Assembly (NCBI GenBank): GCA_003152995.1
Contig: PMBR01000076.1
Span: forward strand, 1-32,922
DNA length: 32,922 bases
Direction of reading: 5' to 3'
Origin: Chloroflexota bacterium
GTDB lineage: Bacteria; Chloroflexota; Limnocylindria; Limnocylindrales; CSP1-4
Part shown: positions 7,469 through 13,960 of the stretch, in pieces
Layout: each line of letters starts with the position of its first letter
Numbering within the stretch: the stretch's first letter is position 1
The notes under the pieces: model-generated
Databases searched by the model: none
The model's input: the letters and a program-made list of their open reading frames with translations, nothing else
Told to the model about the DNA's origin: nothing
Program-made: the position numbers and the translations under genes

Positions 7469-8230
7469 CTACGCCGCCGCACGGCTGAAGGAGCGCGCGC
7501 CGAGAGCGATCGTCACGGCCGCCAGAACGACCAAAACCACCACGCCGATCACGATCTCGGAGTCGCCGTAGCTGGCGTTGAAGAGCGCCCGGATCGCGGC
7601 GACGGCGTGATACAGCGGGTTCAGTTTGGCGATCGTCTGCAGCCAGTCCGGCGCGAACGACATCGGCAGCATCACGCCCGACAGGAGCAGGAGAGGCAAA
7701 GCTAGGCCGTTGACCACGGGGGCGAGCGAGTCCTCACTCTTGAGGACGAGGGCCAGGGTGTACGAGACGGGCGACATCATCAGCCCGATCAGCGCCAGCA
7801 TCGCGAATGCGACCGTGACGCCCCCGAGGTTGATCTCGAGCCCGAACGGGATCGCCAGCACGACCAGGATCAAGCCCTGGCCGAGCAGCAGGACGACATC
7901 ACGCAAGGATCGGCCGACGAGCATTGCCAAGCGACTCATCGGCGTGACGGTCATCCGTTCGACGACGCCCTCGCGCATCTCGTCGCACAGGCCAAATCCC
8001 ACGAACGCCGAGCTGAAGAGGGCCGTCATGACGAGGATCCCGGGCACGAAGACGTTGAACGCTCCGCCGGGAGGAAAGCCCGGCATCCTGGCTATGTTCG
8101 TCAGAAGCGGGCCGAACAGGAGCAGATAGAGGATCGGCTGTCCGATGCCCATGATCACCCAGACAGGATTTCGAAGGCTCAGCGTGAGCGAGCGATCGAA
8201 GATGAGCCAGGTATCTCGAATGGTTCGCAT
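7469..8230 (-). CDS. ABC-2 type transporter permease (DrrB-like)
   Basis: Membrane half of a drug-type ABC exporter. The 253-residue protein has six hydrophobic segments, including VWVIMGIGQPILYLLLFG, the FVPGILVMTALFSSAF segment and IVIGVVVLVVLAAVTIALG. A charged amphipathic stretch (CDEMREGVVERMTVTPMSR) follows TM2, as in daunorubicin-resistance permeases. The start is set at ATG 8230 (MRTIRDTW), which has GGGAGA 5-6 nt upstream; the frame is open to 8329, so starts at 8269 or 8329 are possible. The gene follows its ATPase by 43 nt. Substrate unknown. Confidence 0.87.
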   Translation of the reverse strand: MRTIRDTWLIFDRSLTLSLRNPVWVIMGIGQPILYLLLFGPLLTNIARMPGFPPGGAFNVFVPGILVMTALFSSAFVGFGLCDEMREGVVERMTVTPMSRLAMLVGRSLRDVVLLLGQGLILVVLAIPFGLEINLGGVTVAFAMLALIGLMMSPVSYTLALVLKSEDSLAPVVNGLALPLLLLSGVMLPMSFAPDWLQTIAKLNPLYHAVAAIRALFNASYGDSEIVIGVVVLVVLAAVTIALGARSFSRAAA

Positions 8231-8273
8231 TGCTTTCTCCCAGGCCGCCGACTCCCAGGGGAGCGGCATCTTG

Positions 8274-9248
8274 TCAGGCCGCCGACTCGCGGAGTGAGCG
8301 GCCGGTCTTCTTGAGGAATACGTCGTCAAGGCTGGGTCGATGCAGGTTCATGGTCGTGGGCGCCAGACCGTGGCTGTCGAGGATTCGCAGCACGCTCGGC
8401 ACCGCCTCATCACCTTTGTCGACGTACAGCCGCACGAGCCCGTCTTCGAGGCCGGCTTCGCGGACGAACGATTGGGCGGCCATCAGCTCGATGACCCGGT
8501 CGCAGTCGCCATCCACGCCTATCGTCAGGACGTCGCCGGCGATCTCGCGCTTCAGCTGGCTCGGAGAGCCCTCGGCGACGATCCGGCCGTGGTCGATGAT
8601 CGCCAGGCGGTCGCATAGCGCATCTGCTTCTTCGAGGTAATGGGTCGTGAGAAAGACCGAAGTACCGCCGTCTCGCAGTTTTCGGATCTCATCCCACATC
8701 CGGGCCCGCGCCTGCGGATCGAGCCCGGTCGTGGGTTCGTCGAGGAAGAGCACCACTGGGCGATGGACCATGCCGATACCGATGTTGAGCCGGCGCCGCA
8801 TCCCGCCGGAGTAGGTCCCGCAGGTCCGGTCGGCGGCATCGGAGAGGTCGAGCGCGTCGAGGATCTCCTGCGCGCGGCGGCCGGCGTCGGCCTTGCTCAT
8901 ACCGAAGAGGCGGCCCTGGATGACCAGCTCCTCGCGACCCGTCGATTCGCGATACGAGCCGCCGGCCTGAGCCACGTAGCCGATGCGCTTGCGGACCTCC
9001 TCGGGCTTGTGGGCCACGTCGAAGCCGGCCACTCTGGCCGTGCCTGCAGTCGGCGGCAGCAGTGTGGCAAGGATGCGCAGGGTGGTGGTCTTGCCGGCGC
9101 CGTTGGGGCCTAGGAAGCCGAAGATGTCGCCCGCCTCCACGCGCAGGTCCACACCCGCGACGGCTTCTACGGCCCCGCGTTGGTCTCGACCGTGACCCTT
9201 GAAGACCCGGCGCAGGCCCGCCGTCTCGATGATGGCTTCGGGGCTCAT
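8274..9248 (-). CDS. ABC transporter ATP-binding protein (DrrA-like)
   Basis: A 324-residue ATPase driving the adjacent DrrB-like permease. Walker A is GPNGAGKTT (47-55), the Q-loop is VAQAGG, the signature is YSGGMRRRL (145-153), Walker B is VVLFLDE (164-170) with PTTGLDP as D-loop, and the switch His is in TTHYLEEAD. The C-terminal extension after about residue 225, ending near RPSLDDVFLKKTG, is characteristic of the DrrA drug-resistance subfamily. The ATG at 9248 overlaps (ATGA) the stop of a 27-codon ORF. First full-length gene of the exporter-hydrolase-acetyltransferase operon. Confidence 0.92.
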   Translation of the reverse strand: MSPEAIIETAGLRRVFKGHGRDQRGAVEAVAGVDLRVEAGDIFGFLGPNGAGKTTTLRILATLLPPTAGTARVAGFDVAHKPEEVRKRIGYVAQAGGSYRESTGREELVIQGRLFGMSKADAGRRAQEILDALDLSDAADRTCGTYSGGMRRRLNIGIGMVHRPVVLFLDEPTTGLDPQARARMWDEIRKLRDGGTSVFLTTHYLEEADALCDRLAIIDHGRIVAEGSPSQLKREIAGDVLTIGVDGDCDRVIELMAAQSFVREAGLEDGLVRLYVDKGDEAVPSVLRILDSHGLAPTTMNLHRPSLDDVFLKKTGRSLRESAA

Positions 9249-9328
9249 GCCAATCCTCGACGGGCCGCCGCCCGCCGGGCACGCAAGCCAGGGATCACAC
9301 TGTCAAACTGCTCTGCTGTGAGGCCCAT
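9245..9328 (-). CDS. 27-residue ORF coupled to the DrrA-like gene
   Basis: ATG at 9328 is preceded by GAGGAAG (spacing about 5 nt). The frame encodes 27 residues (beginning MGLTAEQF, ending in an Arg/Ala-rich helix) and stops in TGA overlapping the drrA ATG as ATGA. No known family. It may be a translated leader that feeds ribosomes to drrA, a regulatory small protein, or a remnant. The good ribosome-binding site and exact overlap are the only support. Confidence 0.35.
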   Translation of the reverse strand: MGLTAEQFDSVIPGLRARRAAARRGLA

Positions 9329-9549
9329 GGATCTTCCTCTCGAACCTGATCGCACACTGTGGCGCCGGACGGCTATCGAACCCTCGGCTCTCGGGTTGTG
9401 TGAGAGTCAAGTGCCAGATGCGTCCGCGCCGAGGTCGGCCGTGGCCGGATTCGCCTCTCCCGGCCGTACCGTTGGAACTGTGGCTTTCTCCACGTTGCTG
9501 CGCTATGATGTCTCTGCGCAGCGCAGAGAATAGCCAGGACAGAGGAACG
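9329..9549. promoter_or_regulatory. Divergent control region between exporter operon and MarR gene
   Basis: Bases between the two divergent units. The plus strand has a good -10, TATGAT (9504-9509), without a clear -35. The palindrome at 9511-9529 lies at its start site. On the minus strand, TTGACT near 9404-9409 could be a -35 for the exporter operon, but I find no matching -10. A stretch at 9360-9390 resembles a tRNA 3' end on the minus strand and is discussed separately. Confidence 0.45.
9511..9529. promoter_or_regulatory. Perfect 19-bp palindrome, probable MarR operator
   Basis: TCTCTGCGCAGCGCAGAGA is a perfect inverted repeat with a single central base. It lies immediately after the -10 TATGAT, over the predicted transcription start, and 21 nt before the MarR start codon. 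Position and symmetry are what is expected for an autorepressor site of a dimeric winged-helix protein. Which protein binds is inferred. Confidence 0.6.
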
Positions 9550-10680
9550 ATGTCAAGCGGCGTTCCGAGACGGGACTTGATGGCCGCGGTCCTGCGAGCC
9601 GTCCGCAAGGAGAGCAGTCAGGCGGCGCTCTTCAGCGCGGCCGTCGCGGAGCGGCTCGGTCTTGCCGGCACCGACGTTGAATGCCTCGAAGTGCTCCAGG
9701 ACGAGGGCCGCCTCACCGTCGGACGGCTGGCCGAACTAACGGGTCTCACGACGGGTTCGGCGACGAGGATGATCGACCGGCTCGAGCAGGCAGGCTACGT
9801 CCGCCGCGTACCCGATCCCACCGACAGACGACGCGTCCTGGTCGAGGCGATCGCCGGGCTCGAAGTCAAGTTCGGGGCATTGCATGACTCCATCTCTCGC
9901 GCTCAGATGGAAGTCATCGAGGCCTATGACGACGGGCAGTTGCGGCTGCTGGCCGACTTCCTGCGACGCAGCGGTGAGGTCGCGCTCGCCGAGACGGTCA
10001 AGATGCGGGCCCCGAGCGAGGAGGCGGATGCGGGCGGCAGCTACGCGGCGCCCGTGGGTGCAGTGACCAGCGGGAGGCTCGTCTTTCTGTCGGGCGCGCC
10101 ACGTATAACGGTCCGGGGCGATGCCACGCTCACGGAGCTGTACCGGGCCAAGTTCGCCGGTCCGGTGCCGCGAATGCGGACCCGCGCCGGGGTCGTCACG
10201 GTGGCCTATCCCCGCCTCGGCTGGGTCGACTGGCGCGCCCAGATTGGCGGCCAGCACATCGAAGCCTCTGCTCACTGGAACAAAGACACCGGCGAGATCT
10301 CGCTGAACAGTGCCATTCCATGGTCCATCGAGTTGCGCGGCGGCGTCTCGGAGTGGAGCGCGGACCTTCGCACGGTGCGGCTCGCTTCGTTCGATCTCAG
10401 GGGCGGGGCCAGCAAATTCGAACTGCTCCTGCCCAGGCCGACGGGCATCGTCCCGATACGAGTCAGTGGCGGGATGAGCCGTGTCTCGATCGAGCGGCCG
10501 GCAGGCACCGCCATGAGCCTGACCATCAGCGGTGGGGTCAGCAAGCTAGTCGTCGACACTGAGCTCTACAAGGGCGAAGGGCACCTGTCTATCCAGACGC
10601 CCGGCGCGGAGTCGGCAGTCGATCGCTACGAGATCGAGATCGGCGGCGGTGCCAGCAAGATGGCTATCGTGGCGCGCTGA
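9550..10680 (+). CDS. MarR-family regulator fused to a repeat-built beta domain
   Basis: A 376-residue protein. Residues 1-150 form a MarR-type winged helix: LTVGRLAELTGLTTGSATRMIDRLEQAGYVRR is the recognition unit and DPTDRRRVLVE the wing. Residues 175-376 form a beta-rich domain with five repeats around Gly-Gly: LRGGVSEWS (262), LRGGASKFE (283), VSGGMSRVS (305), ISGGVSKLV (326) and IGGGASKMA (364). This resembles the toast-rack/LiaF-C/DUF4097-type solenoids of envelope-stress proteins. It has no membrane segment. ATG 9550 has AGAGGA at 9541-9546. It probably represses its own gene and the divergent exporter operon and forms an operon with the LysE-type gene 3 nt downstream. Confidence 0.85.
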   Translation: MSSGVPRRDLMAAVLRAVRKESSQAALFSAAVAERLGLAGTDVECLEVLQDEGRLTVGRLAELTGLTTGSATRMIDRLEQAGYVRRVPDPTDRRRVLVEAIAGLEVKFGALHDSISRAQMEVIEAYDDGQLRLLADFLRRSGEVALAETVKMRAPSEEADAGGSYAAPVGAVTSGRLVFLSGAPRITVRGDATLTELYRAKFAGPVPRMRTRAGVVTVAYPRLGWVDWRAQIGGQHIEASAHWNKDTGEISLNSAIPWSIELRGGVSEWSADLRTVRLASFDLRGGASKFELLLPRPTGIVPIRVSGGMSRVSIERPAGTAMSLTISGGVSKLVVDTELYKGEGHLSIQTPGAESAVDRYEIEIGGGASKMAIVAR

Positions 10681-10683
10681 TCG

Positions 10684-11313
10684 ATGGAGATGTTCCTGAC
10701 GGGGTTTGCTCTGTCTCTGTCGGCGTGCCTGGATCTTGGGATAGTCAACGTGGCCACGATCAAGCGCGGACTGGACAGCGGCTCCCGAGCGGCCTTCGTG
10801 CTCCAGCTCGGCTCGTGCTGCGGCGACATGGTGTACGCGCTACTGAGCATGTTCGGGCTGGCCCTGGTCCTTTCGGAACCGCATGTGCGGGTGATCTTCT
10901 GGCTGGGCGGCACAGCCGTTCTGCTCTATCTGGCCGCCACGATGCTCCGCGAGACGTGGCGCGGCCGCTCTCTGGCGGTCACCGAAGGATCCGCTCCCGA
11001 GATCCGCCCGCACCGCGATTTCATGCGCGGTCTGGCGCTGGCGCTGTCGTCGCCGTCCCTGATCGTCTGGTTCGCCTCGGCGGGCGGCGCGGTGATCGCG
11101 GGGATCTACAGCCGAACGCAGTCACCGCCGTGGCTTTTCCTGGCCGGATTCTTCTGCTGCGGCCTGGTCTGGGCGGCCTTCCTGTCACTGCTCTCCGGCA
11201 AGGGCCGCCACATGGTCGGGCCACGTGCCCTGCGGACCTTCTCGGCCGCCTCAGCCTTGATCTTCGTCGCGCTGGCGGCCAAGGTATTTCTCGATGGCCT
11301 GGCGGTCGGCTGA
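10684..11313 (+). CDS. LysE/RhtB-family exporter
   Basis: A 209-residue inner-membrane protein with about six hydrophobic segments: FLTGFALSLSACLDLGIVNVA at the N-terminus, DMVYALLSMFGLALVL, VIFWLGGTAVLLYLAATML, then after a loop LALALSSPSLIVWFASAGGAVIAG, WLFLAGFFCCGLVWAAFLSLL and AASALIFVALAAKVFLDGL. This is the LysE amino-acid/metabolite exporter pattern, with G-x-x-x-SPSLI-V/I-W replacing the usual NPK region. It starts 3 nt after the MarR stop, so it is cotranscribed and probably under its control. Substrate unknown. Confidence 0.82.
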   Translation: MEMFLTGFALSLSACLDLGIVNVATIKRGLDSGSRAAFVLQLGSCCGDMVYALLSMFGLALVLSEPHVRVIFWLGGTAVLLYLAATMLRETWRGRSLAVTEGSAPEIRPHRDFMRGLALALSSPSLIVWFASAGGAVIAGIYSRTQSPPWLFLAGFFCCGLVWAAFLSLLSGKGRHMVGPRALRTFSAASALIFVALAAKVFLDGLAVG

Positions 11314-11368
11314 AGCTCGGGAGCTCGCGAACGCCGCCGGGGCGCCGTGGATTCCCGCCTCCGAGACG

Positions 11369-11767
11369 CTACTCCCCTGCCCTCTTCTCGAAGTCGAGCG
11401 AGGCGGAGTTGATGCAGTAGCGCAATCCGGTTGGTTTCGGACCGTCGTCGAAGATGTGACCCAGGTGGGCTCCGCAGTTGGCGCACCGGACTTCCGTCCT
11501 CTTCATGCCGAAGGTCGAGTCGGTGTGCGTCGTGACCTTGGACTTGTCCAGCACGTCGAAGAAGCTCGGCCAACCGCAGCGAGAATCGTACTTCTGCGTC
11601 GACTCGAATAGTGTCTGGTGGCATACGACGCAGCGGTAGCTGCCCGCGTCGTGGGTATCCCAGTAGGCACCGGTAAAGGGCCGCTCGGTATCGGCCTCCT
11701 GAGTGACCGCGTATTGGAGCGGCGTGAGACGTCGCCGTAGCTCCGCTTTGTCTATCTGAGCCGTCAT
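11369..11767 (-). CDS. msrB: Peptide-methionine (R)-S-oxide reductase MsrB
   Basis: Reduces the R form of methionine sulfoxide in oxidised proteins, usually with thioredoxin. The 132-residue single-domain protein has the structural zinc cysteines CVVC (46, 49) and CANC (95, 98), the substrate pocket GWPSF, GAHLGHIFDDGP, and catalytic Cys118 in RYCINS. Cys64 (RCGWPSF) is placed to act as resolving cysteine. The length is normal. Its ATG overlaps the stop of the upstream oxidoreductase gene as ATGA, so the two are coupled. A separate MsrA gene lies at 24.5-25.2 kb. Confidence 0.95.
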   Translation of the reverse strand: MTAQIDKAELRRRLTPLQYAVTQEADTERPFTGAYWDTHDAGSYRCVVCHQTLFESTQKYDSRCGWPSFFDVLDKSKVTTHTDSTFGMKRTEVRCANCGAHLGHIFDDGPKPTGLRYCINSASLDFEKRAGE

Positions 11768-12717
11768 GCGGGCACTCCGTCCGAGTTCATCGTCGTTATC
11801 AGCTCGCCGACGAGACCGACGGCCTCCGGCGTCCTGATCGCGACGTTGCGGAACGTGAAGCCGCCGAACCCGGCGTCCAAATAGCGCCGCAGGATCTCGG
11901 CGCCTTCTTCTACGAGGACCGGCCTGAACATCGCCCTCTGCTCCACCGGTATTCGCTCCAGAACTGCGGCCTTGTCCGCTTCTCTTGCCACCGGGACGAT
12001 CGGGACGGCAACGGTGCGCAGGATCTCGGACGGATCGCGCCCGACCGCCTCGCAGTGGCGGTCCAGGATCGCCAGCTTGGCTGCGGCCTCGTCGAGCGAG
12101 CCGAACCAGTTCGTGATGTCCGCGAACCGGGCCGCGATCTTGAGCGTCCGCTTCTCGCCGCCGCCGCCGACCATGATCCTGGGCCCGCCGGGCCGGATCG
12201 GCCTGGGATTGTTGAGCGCGCGATCGATCCTGTAGTGGCGGCCTTCGAAACTCGGGCTCTCCTGCGTGAACATCGCCTTACAGATCGTCAGGGCCTCCTC
12301 GAGCCGATCCTCGCGCTCACCGATCGGTGGGAACTCGACGCCGTAGCCCGCGTGCTCGACGTCGTTCCAGGCCGCGCCGATGCCCAGCATCGCCCGCCCC
12401 TTCGAAACGATATCGAGCGTCGTCACAGTCTTCGCCAGGATTGCGGGGTTCCGATAGGTCACTCCCGTGACCATCGTTCCGAGCATCACCCGTTCCGTCC
12501 GGGCGGCTATTCCGCCCAGGAGCGTGTAGGCCTCGAGCATTGGCTCCTGGGGCCCGCCGACAACTCCGATCTGATAGAAGTGGTCCATGACCGTCACGAG
12601 ATCGAACCCGGCCGTTTCCGCCGACTGAGCCAGCTCGACCACGCGGTCGAACAGCTTCGCGTCCGGCACGCCGGCGAAGGTGAAGCTGGGCATGTGATAG
12701 CCGAAGAAGGGTCGCAT
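11764..12717 (-). CDS. Luciferase-like (LLM) flavin/F420-dependent oxidoreductase
   Basis: A 317-residue TIM-barrel enzyme of the bacterial luciferase-like monooxygenase superfamily. Supporting segments are FFGYHMPSFTF, ETAGFDLVTVMDHFYQ, RVMLGTMVTGVTYRNPAILAK, GRAMLGIGAAWNDVEHAGYG, PRIMVGGGGEKRTLKIAARFAD and the C-terminal GFGGFTFRN. Many relatives use coenzyme F420, others FMN; the sequence alone does not settle this, nor the substrate. ATG 12717 is chosen for its AGGAG with 7-nt spacing; the 42 residues upstream in frame are low-complexity. It is the first gene of a two-gene unit with msrB (4-nt overlap). Confidence 0.87.
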   Translation of the reverse strand: MRPFFGYHMPSFTFAGVPDAKLFDRVVELAQSAETAGFDLVTVMDHFYQIGVVGGPQEPMLEAYTLLGGIAARTERVMLGTMVTGVTYRNPAILAKTVTTLDIVSKGRAMLGIGAAWNDVEHAGYGVEFPPIGEREDRLEEALTICKAMFTQESPSFEGRHYRIDRALNNPRPIRPGGPRIMVGGGGEKRTLKIAARFADITNWFGSLDEAAAKLAILDRHCEAVGRDPSEILRTVAVPIVPVAREADKAAVLERIPVEQRAMFRPVLVEEGAEILRRYLDAGFGGFTFRNVAIRTPEAVGLVGELITTMNSDGVPA

Positions 12718-12893
12718 CGATGGGCTCCTATGCCGGAGGGGCGCTGCCTCGCGTCCTGGCGTTCGGTGCTGCGCCGACCCTGACCGTATCACTGTTGCGT
12801 TGGACACGAACGAACTGGCCGGCGGCCGTTGCGCGACCCGCACACGGACACACGAGTTTGCAAAACGACTGGTGCTCGCGCCGGGGCGGCGGG

Positions 12894-12899
12894 TATGCT
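12894..12899 (+). promoter_or_regulatory. Possible -10 of the proline-rich protein gene
   Basis: TATGCT matches a TAnnnT -10 hexamer 65 nt upstream of the start at 12965. No clear -35. It sits in the 247-nt divergent region upstream of the oxidoreductase gene. Confidence 0.3.
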
Positions 12900-12964
12900 C
12901 CGCTGAGTCACCACGGATGTTTCTTGGGCCGGATCGTCAGGCTCCGCACACAAGAGAGGATCGG

Positions 12965-13831
12965 ATGGACCCCTCCGGATACGGTCAGAAGCCCCCTACT
13001 CCGCCGCCAGACTGGTCTCAGCCCAGCCAGACGCCACCTCCGCCGCCAGACGGGTCACAGCCCGGCCAGACGCCACCTCCGCCGCCAGACTGGTCACAGC
13101 CGGGCCAAACGCCACCTTCGCCGCCAGACTGGTCTCAGCCCGGCCAAACGCCACCTCCGCCGCCGGACTGGTCTCAGCCGGGCCAAACGCCACCTCCGCC
13201 GCCAGACTGGTCTCAGCCGGGCCAGCCGGGTCCATATGGCCAGCCCGGTCCATATGGCCAGCCGGGCCAGCCCGGTCCTTATGGCCAGCCGGGCCAGCCC
13301 GGTCCATACGGCCAGCCGGGTCCATATGGCCAGCCCGGCTTTGGCCAGCCCGCCGGCATGTGGGCCGCCCCGCCACCTGTCCGGCGCTCGCGCCTGCCGC
13401 GGATAATCGCGGTTGTCGTAGTGCTGGCGCTTCTCGCAGGCGCCGCTCTCTTTGTCCTGGGCAACATGCAGGTCCCGGACGCGGGCAAGGTGGTCTTCTC
13501 GACCGACAAGCCGGTTGCCGGTCAGAGCAGCGGCTGCAAGGTCGACCATCAAGTGACATCGGTTTCGGCGGGTACGTCCGTCTACGCCACCTACATCTTC
13601 TCGGCCAAGCAGGGCTCCGACGTGGTCTCGATCACCGTCACCAAGGACGGCAGCCCGTTCCTGCCCGCAACAGCAATGCAGACGAGCGACACGCAGGGAT
13701 ACAACTGCTTCGCCGACACCTCGGACCTGAGCCAGATCCCCTCCCTGCCCTTCGACGCGGGGTCTTACAAGTTCACTCTGACTTCAGGGAACAACACGAT
13801 CTCCGAGGGAACGCTCACCGTCACCCCGTAA
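12965..13831 (+). CDS. Proline-rich repeat, single-pass membrane protein
   Basis: A 288-residue protein in three parts. Residues 1-128 are cytoplasmic and made of repeats: 13-residue units of the TPPPPPDWSQPGQ type, then PGPYGQ units. A basic patch (PPPVRRSRLPR) precedes one transmembrane helix (IIAVVVVLALLAGAALFVLG, about residues 145-164). The outside part of about 125 residues, beginning VPDAGKVVFSTDKPVAGQSSGCKVDH, is beta-rich with a likely disulfide (GCKV/YNCF). ATG 12965 follows AGAGAGGA. Proline-rich cytoplasmic tails of this kind occur in actinobacterial and Chloroflexota signalling or envelope proteins, often as protein-binding or condensate-forming tails. Function unknown. Confidence 0.8.
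   Translation: MDPSGYGQKPPTPPPDWSQPSQTPPPPPDGSQPGQTPPPPPDWSQPGQTPPSPPDWSQPGQTPPPPPDWSQPGQTPPPPPDWSQPGQPGPYGQPGPYGQPGQPGPYGQPGQPGPYGQPGPYGQPGFGQPAGMWAAPPPVRRSRLPRIIAVVVVLALLAGAALFVLGNMQVPDAGKVVFSTDKPVAGQSSGCKVDHQVTSVSAGTSVYATYIFSAKQGSDVVSITVTKDGSPFLPATAMQTSDTQGYNCFADTSDLSQIPSLPFDAGSYKFTLTSGNNTISEGTLTVTP
13031..13225 (+). repeat. Five tandem 39-bp repeats in the coding sequence
   Basis: Five contiguous copies of a 39-bp unit beginning ACGCCACCTCCGCCGCCAGA (13031, 13070, 13109, 13148, 13187), with single-base differences, encode the 13-residue Pro-rich unit. A degenerate copy precedes them (about 12993-13030). Confidence 0.9.
13226..13349 (+). repeat. Tandem 18-bp-based PGPYGQ repeats
   Basis: A second repeat block built from CCGGGTCCATATGGCCAG-type 18-bp units, some with a 9-bp CCGGGCCAG insert. 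It encodes five PGPYGQ units and ends in PGFGQ. Confidence 0.85.
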
Positions 13832-13868
13832 CTTTGGGCGCCGCGCGGGCGTAGTTCACGCACTGTCT

Positions 13869-13910
13869 GGAACACCGCCTCGCGGCAAATCGAGGCGGTG
13901 TTCCTTTCTC
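13869..13910 (+). terminator. Strong rho-independent terminator
   Basis: GGAACACCGCCTCG (13869-13882) and CGAGGCGGTGTTCC (13891-13904) form a perfect 14-bp stem with an 8-nt loop, followed by TTTCTC. It is 37 nt after the stop of the proline-rich protein. There is no T-run in the opposite direction, so it acts on plus-strand transcripts. Confidence 0.88.
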
Positions 13911-13960
13911 GCCCGGCCTCGCGCGGTAGACGCGAGGTGCGATCGGCGGCCTCGGGCCGG

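Noticed and set aside
9360-9435. Complete tRNA gene on the minus strand
   Set aside because: Only a T-loop/acceptor-like end is visible. The T-stem does not pair properly, and there are too few bases for a D arm and no 7-nt anticodon loop.
12994-13349. Possible CRISPR array
   Set aside because: The repeats are contiguous without unique spacers, keep the reading frame and encode a proline-rich protein tail.
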